The notes beneath the pieces are model-generated. The model was not told the DNA's origin. It made no database searches and saw only the letters and a program-made list of their open reading frames with translations. The position numbers and the translations under genes were made by a program. A stretch of DNA of 28,090 bases. It comes from UBA8524 sp964215915. Its GTDB lineage: Bacteria; Bacteroidota; Bacteroidia; UBA8524. Location of the stretch: positions 1 through 28,090 of the forward strand of contig CAXPEB010000071.1 in the NCBI GenBank assembly GCA_964215915.1, in the 5' to 3' direction. This document shows positions 17,282 to 24,202 of this stretch, in pieces (the stretch's first letter is position 1; each line of letters starts with the position of its first letter).

Positions 17282-18502
17282 TTATTTATTGTTCAATACA
17301 AATTCAAAAGCGTGAATATATCCTTCCAGGACTTTCTTCTCGTTCACTTCTTCCCGGACAATGCGTTCGGACTCCCGCCCAAAAGAAACAATCCGGTCGG
17401 GATTCGAAAGTAGGGAAACAATTTTCAACCTCAAATCACCTAGGTCGTCTGTGGTAAAGAAGTATCCGTTTTGTCCGTCTTTCACCAGCATTTTTTCTGT
17501 ACCATCAGCTTCTGAACATATTACAGGTTTGCCGAAGCACATAGCCTCATTGATGGAAAGCCCACCAATTCCTCCCAGTACATAGATGGCAGCATCCAGA
17601 TGCAGTCTAGCCAACTGAACCGGATCATAAATGGCACCCATGAAAAATACTCTCTGGTCAACTCCCAACCTTACAGCGAGCTGTTTCAGGTTCTCCATTT
17701 CAGGACCATTACCAACCACGATAAGCTCAGCACCATTATATTCCTGGGGCAAACTGGCAAGAGCATTCAGAAGTAAGTCCACCTTTTTCCATTTGACAAG
17801 GCGCCCCACGTGAATCAATCGGTAAGGATTGTGAGGCAACTCAGGTTTCAGTTTTTCTGCTTCTTGCTTTGCGGCAATTAGTTTACTTGTAGAAGGGGAG
17901 TTATAAATTAGGAAGATAGACTGTACATCAACCCCGTAACTTGGAAATACCTCAAAGGCATCTTTTGTATAACATACCAAAGCATCGGCCTTGGATAAAA
18001 ATGCTTTTCTTATTCTGGTTACCATCCAATATTGGATGGCAGCTATAAGGTTGTTAGGGTCAGAGTGTTCATACTGCTCCGATATGATGATCTTGCCTGT
18101 ACGATACTGCTCCCAGGCCTCCTCATACCTCGGCAAGTTGAAGGGAATATCTTTATGGATGACTTTTATTCCATGGGTAACAATAAGCGGGTTCAACAAA
18201 ATTTCCATAGAATAAGGCCATCCAGCCACAATTATATCGGGCTTGTATTTTCGGATCAGAGCATTAAAACCTTGAAAAAAAGGTTTTCCGAATAGCCCTT
18301 TTTTTTCTTCCAACAGGAATGTCTTGAAACCAAGCTCCTGATTATCCTGATGAACGCCCTTTCCCAAAGACTGACTGGGACCTTTAGGAGTGAGGGTTGC
18401 CAGTTCAAAGGAATCCAGATCATTGATGGCTTTAAGAATAGGATTGTAGTAGTGTACCAACCCTCCCATAATGAATAGTATTCGCCTTTTGGCCATAATC
18501 AT
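17282..18502 (-). CDS. Glycosyltransferase family 4 (GT-B)
   Basis: This protein of about 406 residues is the first gene of the minus-strand glycan operon. The C-terminal donor domain has the GT4 features HVGRLVKWKKVDLLLNAL, VVGNGPE, FMGAIYD and LSINEAMCFGKPVI with the retained glutamate of the EX7E region (the first glutamate is replaced by glycine). The N-terminus KRRILFIMGGLVHYYNP is a glycine-rich acceptor domain. The longest reading starts at a TTG (18529), but that would read through the terminator hairpin at 18503-18526, so the real start is ATG 18502 or, six bases further in, ATG 18496. It should add a hexose or acetamido sugar from a nucleotide donor. It is AT-rich like wecB and the LamG gene. 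Confidence 0.9.
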   Translation of the reverse strand: MIMAKRRILFIMGGLVHYYNPILKAINDLDSFELATLTPKGPSQSLGKGVHQDNQELGFKTFLLEEKKGLFGKPFFQGFNALIRKYKPDIIVAGWPYSMEILLNPLIVTHGIKVIHKDIPFNLPRYEEAWEQYRTGKIIISEQYEHSDPNNLIAAIQYWMVTRIRKAFLSKADALVCYTKDAFEVFPSYGVDVQSIFLIYNSPSTSKLIAAKQEAEKLKPELPHNPYRLIHVGRLVKWKKVDLLLNALASLPQEYNGAELIVVGNGPEMENLKQLAVRLGVDQRVFFMGAIYDPVQLARLHLDAAIYVLGGIGGLSINEAMCFGKPVICSEADGTEKMLVKDGQNGYFFTTDDLGDLRLKIVSLLSNPDRIVSFGRESERIVREEVNEKKVLEGYIHAFEFVLNNK

Positions 18503-18526
18503 AAAAAAAGCCCCTTTGCAGGGGCT
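18503..18526 (-). terminator. Rho-independent terminator after the LamG surface-protein gene
   Basis: On the minus strand AGCCCC-TGCAAA-GGGGCT forms a 6-bp stem (18521-18526 with 18509-18514) with a 6-base loop, and a run of seven T (18509-18503) follows. It begins 21 bases after the stop of the LamG gene and ends one base before the ATG of the glycosyltransferase, so the operon start is jammed against it. Confidence 0.88.
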
Positions 18527-18534
18527 CAAATTTA
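18527..18534 (-). promoter_or_regulatory. Candidate TAnnTTTG -7 box directly upstream of the terminator hairpin
   Basis: The minus strand reads TAAATTTG, an exact match to the Bacteroidota -7 consensus TAnnTTTG, just before the AGCCCC stem. No good -33 TTTG is seen about 20 bases upstream. If it works, transcription of the ten-gene operon would start at or inside the hairpin. The motif is short (about one per 4 kb per strand by chance). Confidence 0.35.
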
Positions 18535-18547
18535 AAGCGTTACTGGT

Positions 18548-19504
18548 TTAACGTATTATTTGAATCTTTTCTCGACGAAGCAAGCCGTCTTTGTTCTGAA
18601 TCTCAATGACATAAATTCCGGCAGCCAGGTAACTAACATCAATTCTCTGAGAATTTTCAGACTCCAGCTTTAAATCACCGCTAATCCCAAATATCCGAAC
18701 TGAGGTGATATTACTACCCTGAAGGTTAATGTAGTCAGAAGCAGGGTTAGGATATATGGCAATAGCATCTGAAGTTGAAGGAGCAGACAAATCCGTAGTG
18801 TTGCTGAACAAAAGATCAATCTCAGTTTGTGTGAGAACCCTGTTGTAAATCCTTACATCATCTATCCAGCCTTTAAAATACTGGAGAGAAGAGCCCGGGA
18901 TTCCAAGGCCTATTCTAAGTGTAGAGTCGGTATAACCGAGTTTACCTGATTTTTTTTGTGAGTTAACGTTTACTCCGTTGATAAACAAACGAATACTGTC
19001 TCCATCGTAAGTTCCGACAATATGAGTCCAGGTGAGCGTAATGGGTGTATTATTGCTGACACCTAGGCCTGATCCTAGTGTTCCGCTTGAAACTCCGAAA
19101 GCCCATGCTTGGGAAGAGTTATTATCCGTAGAGGTAATAACGTAACTATTGTAAGGGTCAGCATTGTGAAAAAGTCGCTTACACAAAGGGGTCTGTCTAA
19201 CGGTATAATCTTCCGCTTTGACCCAGATAGAGACACTAATGAAACTGTCTGGTTCAATTGCCGGATCACTAGGTACTTCAATATAGACACCTGTTCCGTC
19301 AAAATAATAAGCGCCTTGCTGGTTCCCGAATCTGTCAGGTGCAATGGTAGCTCCTTTATTTGTCCCGTTATTGCCATTTCCTGAATAGTCATTGGCATCT
19401 CCGTTAAACGGATAATAGGCCACCAATCCATTGGTGACGATCTGTGCATGAGTGGCTCCGGCCAGGATGCTCAGAAAAGCAATTACTAGTATTCGTTTAG
19501 TCAT
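18548..19504 (-). CDS. LamG-domain surface protein with T9SS type A sorting domain
   Basis: This 318-residue protein is predicted to be secreted and cell-surface bound. Residues 1-20 are a signal peptide (cleaved after THA). Residues of about 22-233 form a concanavalin-like LamG/pentraxin jelly roll (laminin-G type 3), recognised by GLVAYYPFNGDANDYSGNGNNG, WTHIVGTYDGDSIRLFING and WIDDVRIYNRVLTQTEI. Residues of about 248-318 are the T9SS type A (Por) sorting domain: IYPNPASDYINL, IFGISGDL and LAAGIYVIEI. The LamG fold usually binds glycans or proteins; no catalytic domain is present. It is transcribed away from the plus-strand glycan genes and ends at its own terminator. Its base composition is AT-rich. 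Function beyond surface binding is not evident. Confidence 0.93.
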   Translation of the reverse strand: MTKRILVIAFLSILAGATHAQIVTNGLVAYYPFNGDANDYSGNGNNGTNKGATIAPDRFGNQQGAYYFDGTGVYIEVPSDPAIEPDSFISVSIWVKAEDYTVRQTPLCKRLFHNADPYNSYVITSTDNNSSQAWAFGVSSGTLGSGLGVSNNTPITLTWTHIVGTYDGDSIRLFINGVNVNSQKKSGKLGYTDSTLRIGLGIPGSSLQYFKGWIDDVRIYNRVLTQTEIDLLFSNTTDLSAPSTSDAIAIYPNPASDYINLQGSNITSVRIFGISGDLKLESENSQRIDVSYLAAGIYVIEIQNKDGLLRREKIQIIR

Positions 19505-19582
19505 ATCATAGGCGAAAATAAACTTTTTCTGATTAATTCTATTTTCAGAAGTTCTCTGTATTATTTTTTAGCCCTGAATTTA
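19505..19582. promoter_or_regulatory. 78-base divergent intergenic region
   Basis: This spacer lies between the minus-strand LamG gene and the plus-strand methyltransferase gene, so it must hold both promoters. Only one-mismatch -7 candidates are present: minus-strand TATTTTCG (19513-19520) and plus-strand TATTTTTT (19562-19569). An imperfect dyad TTCTGA-N12-TCAGAA spans 19527-19550 and could be an operator, but it is weak. Confidence 0.3.
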
Positions 19583-20356
19583 ATGAAGCTGTCACGAATA
19601 GTTGTTATCTGCTGGCTCAAGCTCAAAACCCTTTGGAAGCCATACGGCTACTTTGGGAACTACAGTTCCTGGGAGTCGGCGGTCCGGAACTCCGACGGAT
19701 ATGATGAAACCCAGGTTATCCAGCGTGTTCTGGAAGCGAGTCGTGAGGTAAGGGATGGTAAAGCCAGGTATGAACGGGATGGGGTTGCTTTCAGGGATGA
19801 ATTCCGGTGGGACCTTTTGCCGGTCTTTAATGACTTAATAATGAAGACGGGTAGCCTGACCGTACTGGATTTCGGAGGAGCGCTGGGCTCGCATTATTAC
19901 CCGCTGAAGAGCCGTTTCGGTGAAGGTGTCCTGAATTGGCATATCCTGGAACAACCGGCCTTTATTGCCTTGGGAAAGCAGGAATTTGCGTCCTCAGAAC
20001 TGCATTTTCACGAAAGCCTGGCAGAGCTAAACCTGCAGCCCGACGTTCTTCTGCTTGGCTGTGTTCTTCCCTACCTGGAAAAGCCTTATTCGGTGTTGGA
20101 CGAGCTGCTAAAATTGAATCCGTCTTATGTATTGATCGATAAACACCCGGTAATAGACGCAAATGAAGACCGGCTTACCGTTCAGCGAATCCCTCCCTCC
20201 ATTTACAAGGCCAGCTACCCTGCCTGGTTTTTTTCGGAAAAGAAATTCCGGGCTTACATGGATGGAAATTATGAATTGGTGCAGGTTATCGACTGCGACG
20301 ACATCTATAACATCCATTCCCGCTTCAAAACGTATTTTTACCGCCGGAAAGCATAA
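19583..20356 (+). CDS. TIGR04325-type (LIC12133-like) putative methyltransferase
   Basis: This 257-residue protein matches the TIGR04325/LIC12133 group of putative methyltransferases found in O-antigen and capsule clusters. Landmarks in order are the GYFGNYSSWESA opening (22-33), SDGYDETQVIQRVLEA (37-52), a YERDG segment (63-67), VLDFGGALGS (94-103, the SAM-binding motif), WHILEQPAFI (119-128), a VLPYLEKP post-motif (161-168), and a PPSIYKASYPAWFFSEKKF block near the C-terminus. It is the first gene of the plus-strand glycan block, two bases before the next methyltransferase. The methylated group has not, to my knowledge, been assigned for this family. Confidence 0.88.
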   Translation: MKLSRIVVICWLKLKTLWKPYGYFGNYSSWESAVRNSDGYDETQVIQRVLEASREVRDGKARYERDGVAFRDEFRWDLLPVFNDLIMKTGSLTVLDFGGALGSHYYPLKSRFGEGVLNWHILEQPAFIALGKQEFASSELHFHESLAELNLQPDVLLLGCVLPYLEKPYSVLDELLKLNPSYVLIDKHPVIDANEDRLTVQRIPPSIYKASYPAWFFSEKKFRAYMDGNYELVQVIDCDDIYNIHSRFKTYFYRRKA

Positions 20357-20358
20357 CC

Positions 20359-21075
20359 ATGGGAATCCGCTCTCTCAAATACAAGCACGACTTCAACCCG
20401 GGGTGGTTCGGACTGTTCTTCAATCCTTTTTTTATAGCCCGGAGGGGCTTGTACAAGGCAATCAGGAAGCTGGCCCCCGAGCTGCAGGGCCGCATTCTGG
20501 ATGTCGGATGCGGTCGTAAACCGTATCGCTCTCTGTTTGCGGTCCGGGAATATGTGGGTATGGATATCGAAAATCCCGGGCACTCGCATGAGAATGAAGA
20601 TATCGATGTTTTTTATGATGGAAAGACATTTCCCTTTGAACAGGCTTCCTTCGACCATGCGCTATGTAACCAGGTGCTGGAGCATGTTTTTAATCCGGAT
20701 GAATTCGTTTCTGAAATACATCGCATACTGAAACCGGGTGGAAAACTGCTGCTGACGGTTCCCTTTGCCTGGGACGAACACGAGCAGCCTTATGATTATG
20801 CACGCTATTCCTCTTTCGGGTTAACCCACCTCATGCAGAAACACGGCTTCGAAATCCATACACACCTTAAAACCGTTAACGATGCCCGGGCAATTGCCCA
20901 ACTCTGGAATACCTTCCTCTATAAAAAAACACTTACCCGCTCCGGGGCGCTGAACATGCTGGTTTGCCTGCTACTGATGTTTCCATCTACCCTGCTTGCC
21001 GAGCTTATTTGCCCCTTGTTTGGCAAAAGCCGCGACTTTTATCTGGATAATGTCATCTTAGCGGTGAAAAAATGA
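20359..21075 (+). CDS. Class I SAM-dependent methyltransferase
   Basis: This 238-residue protein has the SAM-binding motif ILDVGCGRKPY (46-55), the strand-2 acid in GMDIEN (67-72), VLEHVFNP (106-113), LKPGGKL (124-130) and VPFAWDEHEQPYDYARY. A hydrophobic segment at about 197-220 precedes a basic end, as in its apparent paralogue at 15450-16148. The start ATG is two bases after the preceding stop, and its stop overlaps the following glycosyltransferase start by 4 bases (ATGA), so the three genes are coupled. It probably methylates a glycan component; the target is unknown. Confidence 0.9.
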   Translation: MGIRSLKYKHDFNPGWFGLFFNPFFIARRGLYKAIRKLAPELQGRILDVGCGRKPYRSLFAVREYVGMDIENPGHSHENEDIDVFYDGKTFPFEQASFDHALCNQVLEHVFNPDEFVSEIHRILKPGGKLLLTVPFAWDEHEQPYDYARYSSFGLTHLMQKHGFEIHTHLKTVNDARAIAQLWNTFLYKKTLTRSGALNMLVCLLLMFPSTLLAELICPLFGKSRDFYLDNVILAVKK

Positions 21076-22085
21076 GCAAGCTGAATTTCTGCACCCTGTT
21101 TGACTCGAATTACCTAAGCCGGGGATTGGTCTTGTACGATTCACTCAGGGAATGCTGTCCCGATTTTCATTTGTATGTGTTCGCCTTTAACGATCGGGCT
21201 TACGAAGTCCTTTCCGAAATGAACCCTGAACATATGACCGTCATTCCGCTTTCCGATTTTGAAGACGAGGCCCTCCTGGCTGTAAAAGGGGAACGGAGTC
21301 GTGCGGAATATTGCTGGACCAGCACCTCCAGTACCATTCTGTATGTGTTGGAACAGTATAAGGTGGAGAACTGTACCTACCTGGACGCGGACATGCGGTT
21401 TTACAGCAATCCGCGGGTATTGATCGATGAAATGGAAGCCTCCGGGAAATCGGTCCTCATCACATCACACCGTTATACCCGCCGATACGATCAATCGCTG
21501 CTACGTGGGAAATATTGCGTGCAGTTCATGTACTTCAAAAACAATTCGGAAGGAAGAGAAGTGTTGCATTGGTGGCGCAATCGCTGCCTGGAGTGGTGTT
21601 ACAACAGGGTGGAAGATGGAAAATTCGGGGATCAGAAGTACCTGGATGACTGGACAACCCGCTTCCCGGCCGTACATGAACTTCAGCATGAAGGAGGTGG
21701 ATTGGCTCCGTGGAATTGCCAGCAGTATTACTTTAGCAAAGAAGGAGAGGAGGAGCGGGTATGGGCGACCAACCGCAGAACAGGCGAGAAATTTCAGGTG
21801 GTGTTTTTCCATTTTCACGGCCTTTCCCTTTATCCGGGCTTCAAAGCGCTGTATGCTCCGAGAAGTTATACATTGAGTTCACGGGTGAAAGATTGGTTCT
21901 ATCGGCCTTATGTTGCAGAATTGAAGCAAATTCTCCATAAGTATATACCGAACCTGGCCGAAGAGAATTTCCATGCCATGGGAACCTTATCGGGGTATTA
22001 CAAAGGAATGTTCCTGGTAGGATATTACTCCTGGCTCAAGCGGAATGTCTGGCGCAGGATATTTCCTCCTGCAACCGGAAGCTAG
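21072..22085 (+). CDS. Glycosyltransferase, GT-A fold (nucleotide-diphospho-sugar transferase)
   Basis: This 337-residue protein opens with NFCTLFDSNYLSRGLVLYDSL, the strand and helix of a GT-A nucleotide-binding domain as in GT8-like transferases. The metal-binding DxD motif is DAD at residues 105-107 (TYLDADMRFYSNP). KFGDQKYLDDW and LAPWNCQQY in the middle, and FHFHGLSLYP near 250, are typical of the same family. It overlaps the upstream methyltransferase gene by 4 bases and is followed by a 30-base spacer. It should transfer a sugar from UDP- or dTDP-sugar; the donor could be the amino sugar made by the next two genes. No membrane helix is obvious. Confidence 0.85.
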   Translation: MSKLNFCTLFDSNYLSRGLVLYDSLRECCPDFHLYVFAFNDRAYEVLSEMNPEHMTVIPLSDFEDEALLAVKGERSRAEYCWTSTSSTILYVLEQYKVENCTYLDADMRFYSNPRVLIDEMEASGKSVLITSHRYTRRYDQSLLRGKYCVQFMYFKNNSEGREVLHWWRNRCLEWCYNRVEDGKFGDQKYLDDWTTRFPAVHELQHEGGGLAPWNCQQYYFSKEGEEERVWATNRRTGEKFQVVFFHFHGLSLYPGFKALYAPRSYTLSSRVKDWFYRPYVAELKQILHKYIPNLAEENFHAMGTLSGYYKGMFLVGYYSWLKRNVWRRIFPPATGS

Positions 22086-22101
22086 CTTTTACGGAATCGC
22101 T

Positions 22102-22109
22102 TACATTTG
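22102..22109 (+). promoter_or_regulatory. Candidate TAnnTTTG -7 box before the ketoisomerase gene
   Basis: TACATTTG in the 30-base spacer matches the Bacteroidota -7 consensus exactly and ends 6 bases before the ATG at 22116. If used, the transcript would be almost leaderless. No clear -33 TTTG is visible at the usual distance, so this may be chance. Confidence 0.4.
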
Positions 22110-22115
22110 CCAACC

Positions 22116-22481
22116 ATGGCGCACTATATTGAGCTTCCTTCCTTTACCGATGACAGAGGCACCCTGCATGTACTTCAGGACCAGATTCCTTTTGGGATCA
22201 TGCGGGTTTATTACATTCATGGAAAGCCGGATGTAGTCCGGGGAGGCCACCGTCATAAAAATACGGATCAGGTTCTGATATGTGTGCATGGAAAATGTAT
22301 CGTGTCCAGCAATGATGGAAAAGGAAGCCACGACTTTGTATTGGACGCACCGGGAAAGGCCTTATTTGTTGACCGCCATGACTGGCACACCATGCATTCG
22401 TTCTCGGAAGGAGCGGTGCTGCTTGTATTGGCTTCTACCAAATATGATGTAAACGATTATATCGATGAACCCTACGCGTAA
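22116..22481 (+). CDS. dTDP-4-keto-6-deoxyglucose 3,4-ketoisomerase, FdtA/QdtA-type
   Basis: This 121-residue cupin of the WxcM-like/FdtA family moves the keto group of dTDP-4-keto-6-deoxyglucose from C4 to C3. The opening IELPSFTDDRGTLHVL and the core VRGGHRHKNTDQVL carry the family's paired histidines (H45, H47 in my count), followed by VLDAPGKALFVDRHDWH and the LASTKYDVNDYI end. The longer reading from TTG 22107 adds three residues; ATG 22116 is preferred because MAHYIELP gives the normal family start. The stop overlaps the next gene, the matching aminotransferase, by 17 bases. Whether the product is the gluco (QdtA) or galacto (FdtA) 3-keto isomer cannot be told from sequence. RmlA and RmlB, which supply the substrate, are outside the window. 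Confidence 0.92.
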   Translation: MAHYIELPSFTDDRGTLHVLQDQIPFGIMRVYYIHGKPDVVRGGHRHKNTDQVLICVHGKCIVSSNDGKGSHDFVLDAPGKALFVDRHDWHTMHSFSEGAVLLVLASTKYDVNDYIDEPYA

Positions 22482-23592
22482 AGTGGAATATGAAAACCTG
22501 GCCGGATTAAACGCTCCTTTTGTCGAGGAGTTTGAATCGGCATTTTCAGAAGTACTGCACAAGGGCTGGTTCATCCTTGGAAATGAAGTAAGCCGTTTTG
22601 AAGAGGAGTTTGCTGCCTTCCTTCAGGCCCCCTATTTCCTGGGACTTGCCTCCGGACTGGATGCCTTGGAAATACCGTTGAAAATTGCAGAATGGCCGGA
22701 GGGTACGGAAGTAATTGTGCCTTCCAATACCTATATCGCTACCGTTAATGCAGTGATTAACGCCGGCTACAAACCGGTGTTTGTGGAGCCGGATATCCGG
22801 ACATACAATATTGATCCCGCTCGGATCGAGGCAAAGATCAATGAAAATACCCGTGCAATTATGGTGGTGCACCTTTATGGAAAGCCTTGTGAGATGGACC
22901 CTATCCTTAACCTGTGTGAAAAATACGGGCTCTCCCTGATCGAAGACTGTGCGCAATCGCATGGAGCACAATACAAAGGCAAGCCCACCGGAACCTTCGG
23001 ATTCGGCTCTTTTTCCTTCTATCCGACCAAAAACCTGGGTGCATTGGGAGACGCAGGCGGACTGACTCTCCATAAAAAAGAAGACTTTGAAAAGGTTCGT
23101 GCCTGGAGAAATTACGGGTCGAACGTCAAATACTACAACGAATATATCGGGGATAATTCCAGGCTGGATGAAGTCCAGGCGGCTTTTCTGCGGATTAAGC
23201 TGAAAGCGCTCGATCGAATTACCCGTCATAAAAAACAACTGGCAGCACTTTATCACGAACTTCTGGATGAGAAGAAGTTTGTACTTCCTTATTCGGCTTC
23301 CCACCTTGATGAAGTGTTTCACATTTTCCCGGTACGACACCCCAGGCGCGATGACTTGAAAGCCTGGTTGCTGGAACACGGCATCAAATCCGAGATCCAT
23401 TACCCGGTAGCGCCCTGCGACCAGCATTCCATCCGGGAACTGTTCGGCAGGAAAGGATGGAAGTTGAATGAAGAAGATTTTGTTCTGGCACGTGAAATCC
23501 ATGCTTCCATTCTGAGTCTTCCCATTTCGACTATCCATACGGAAGACGACATCCGCTATGTGGCAGAGGTCATGAATGCATTTCCGGAATGA
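22465..23592 (+). CDS. dTDP-3-keto-6-deoxyhexose aminotransferase, FdtB/QdtB-type (DegT family)
   Basis: This 375-residue PLP-dependent sugar aminotransferase should aminate C3 of the product of the ketoisomerase gene, giving a dTDP-3-amino-3,6-dideoxyhexose (Fuc3N or Qui3N). Landmarks are GWFILGNEV (34-42), SNTYIATVNAV (87-97), MVVHLYGKP (133-141), EDCAQSHGAQY (160-170) and the PLP lysine K189 in SFYPTKNLGALGDAGG. The ATG at 22465 lies inside the upstream gene; a GTG at 22483 (just before EYENLAGLN) is an alternative that would match the usual family N-terminus. Its stop overlaps the amidotransferase start by 4 bases. The N-acetyltransferase that normally completes this pathway (FdtC/QdtC) is not present. 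Confidence 0.93.
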   Translation: MNPTRKVEYENLAGLNAPFVEEFESAFSEVLHKGWFILGNEVSRFEEEFAAFLQAPYFLGLASGLDALEIPLKIAEWPEGTEVIVPSNTYIATVNAVINAGYKPVFVEPDIRTYNIDPARIEAKINENTRAIMVVHLYGKPCEMDPILNLCEKYGLSLIEDCAQSHGAQYKGKPTGTFGFGSFSFYPTKNLGALGDAGGLTLHKKEDFEKVRAWRNYGSNVKYYNEYIGDNSRLDEVQAAFLRIKLKALDRITRHKKQLAALYHELLDEKKFVLPYSASHLDEVFHIFPVRHPRRDDLKAWLLEHGIKSEIHYPVAPCDQHSIRELFGRKGWKLNEEDFVLAREIHASILSLPISTIHTEDDIRYVAEVMNAFPE

Positions 23593-24167
23593 GAATTTTC
23601 CTCCTGGATAACTACGATTCGTTTACCTACAATCTCGCGGATTACCTTTCCGTCAACGGAGCAGAGGTGGATATCATGCGCAATGACGAGTTTGAACCGG
23701 AAACATTAACAATCGAACAATACGATGGGGCAGTGCTATCTCCCGGTCCTTCTGACCCGCAACATTCGGGTTGTCTTCCGGAGTTTATTGCCCGCTATGT
23801 GGAAACCCTTCCCCTGCTGGGCGTTTGTCTGGGTTACCAGGCCTTAGGTCAGTATTTCGGTGCCCGACTGCTTCAGGCATCGGAACCAAGGCATGGAAAG
23901 CAAAGTAAAATCCGGAGCATCACGCATCCCATGTTTTCCGGCATTCCTGCCGAACACCTTGTATGTCGTTACCATAGTCTGGTACTTAGTGATATACCGG
24001 AACAACTGGAGATTACGGCACAGACTCTTGACGGAGAGCCCATGGCATTTGCTCACAGGCAGTTATCGATTTGGGGCGTGCAGTATCATCCGGAAGCCAT
24101 ATTGACAGAACACGGACATCAGTTAATCCGGAATTGGCTGAATCTGGTTTCTTCGTCCAGGCCCTGA
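23589..24167 (+). CDS. Class I glutamine amidotransferase (TrpG/PabA family, component II)
   Basis: This 192-residue protein supplies ammonia from glutamine to a chorismate-using synthase for anthranilate (TrpG) or aminodeoxychorismate (PabA). Key pieces are LLDNYDSFTYNLADYL (5-20), SPGPSDP (51-57), LLGVCLGYQALG with catalytic C80 (76-87), the RYHSL segment (127-131) and QYHPEA with H167 and E169. Residue Y83 stands where most relatives have histidine (GVCLGHQ). No TrpE/PabB partner is in the window, so it is an orphan here, yet it is coupled to the aminotransferase gene by an ATGA overlap. It might be a housekeeping gene that simply borders the glycan locus, or it might serve a synthase elsewhere. 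Confidence 0.88.
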   Translation: MRIFLLDNYDSFTYNLADYLSVNGAEVDIMRNDEFEPETLTIEQYDGAVLSPGPSDPQHSGCLPEFIARYVETLPLLGVCLGYQALGQYFGARLLQASEPRHGKQSKIRSITHPMFSGIPAEHLVCRYHSLVLSDIPEQLEITAQTLDGEPMAFAHRQLSIWGVQYHPEAILTEHGHQLIRNWLNLVSSSRP

Positions 24168-24202
24168 GCAATTGGCGAATTTTTTGTTTTGATTTGTAAC
24201 AC

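Noticed and set aside
18503..18529. Longer start (TTG 18529) for the GT4 glycosyltransferase
   Set aside because: It would translate the terminator hairpin of the upstream gene; the conserved N-terminus starts at ATG 18502 or 18496.
19527..19550. TTCTGA-N12-TCAGAA dyad as an operator
   Set aside because: Six-base arms in an A/T-rich spacer are likely by chance and no regulator gene is nearby; it is mentioned only as part of the intergenic region.
22107..22115. TTG 22107 start for the FdtA/QdtA-type enzyme
   Set aside because: The ATG nine bases later gives the usual family N-terminus, and the TTG is part of a candidate -7 box.
22546..23538. 330-residue open frame on the minus strand
   Set aside because: It is wholly antisense to the FdtB-type aminotransferase, shows no recognisable motif, and has the composition expected from a shadow frame.
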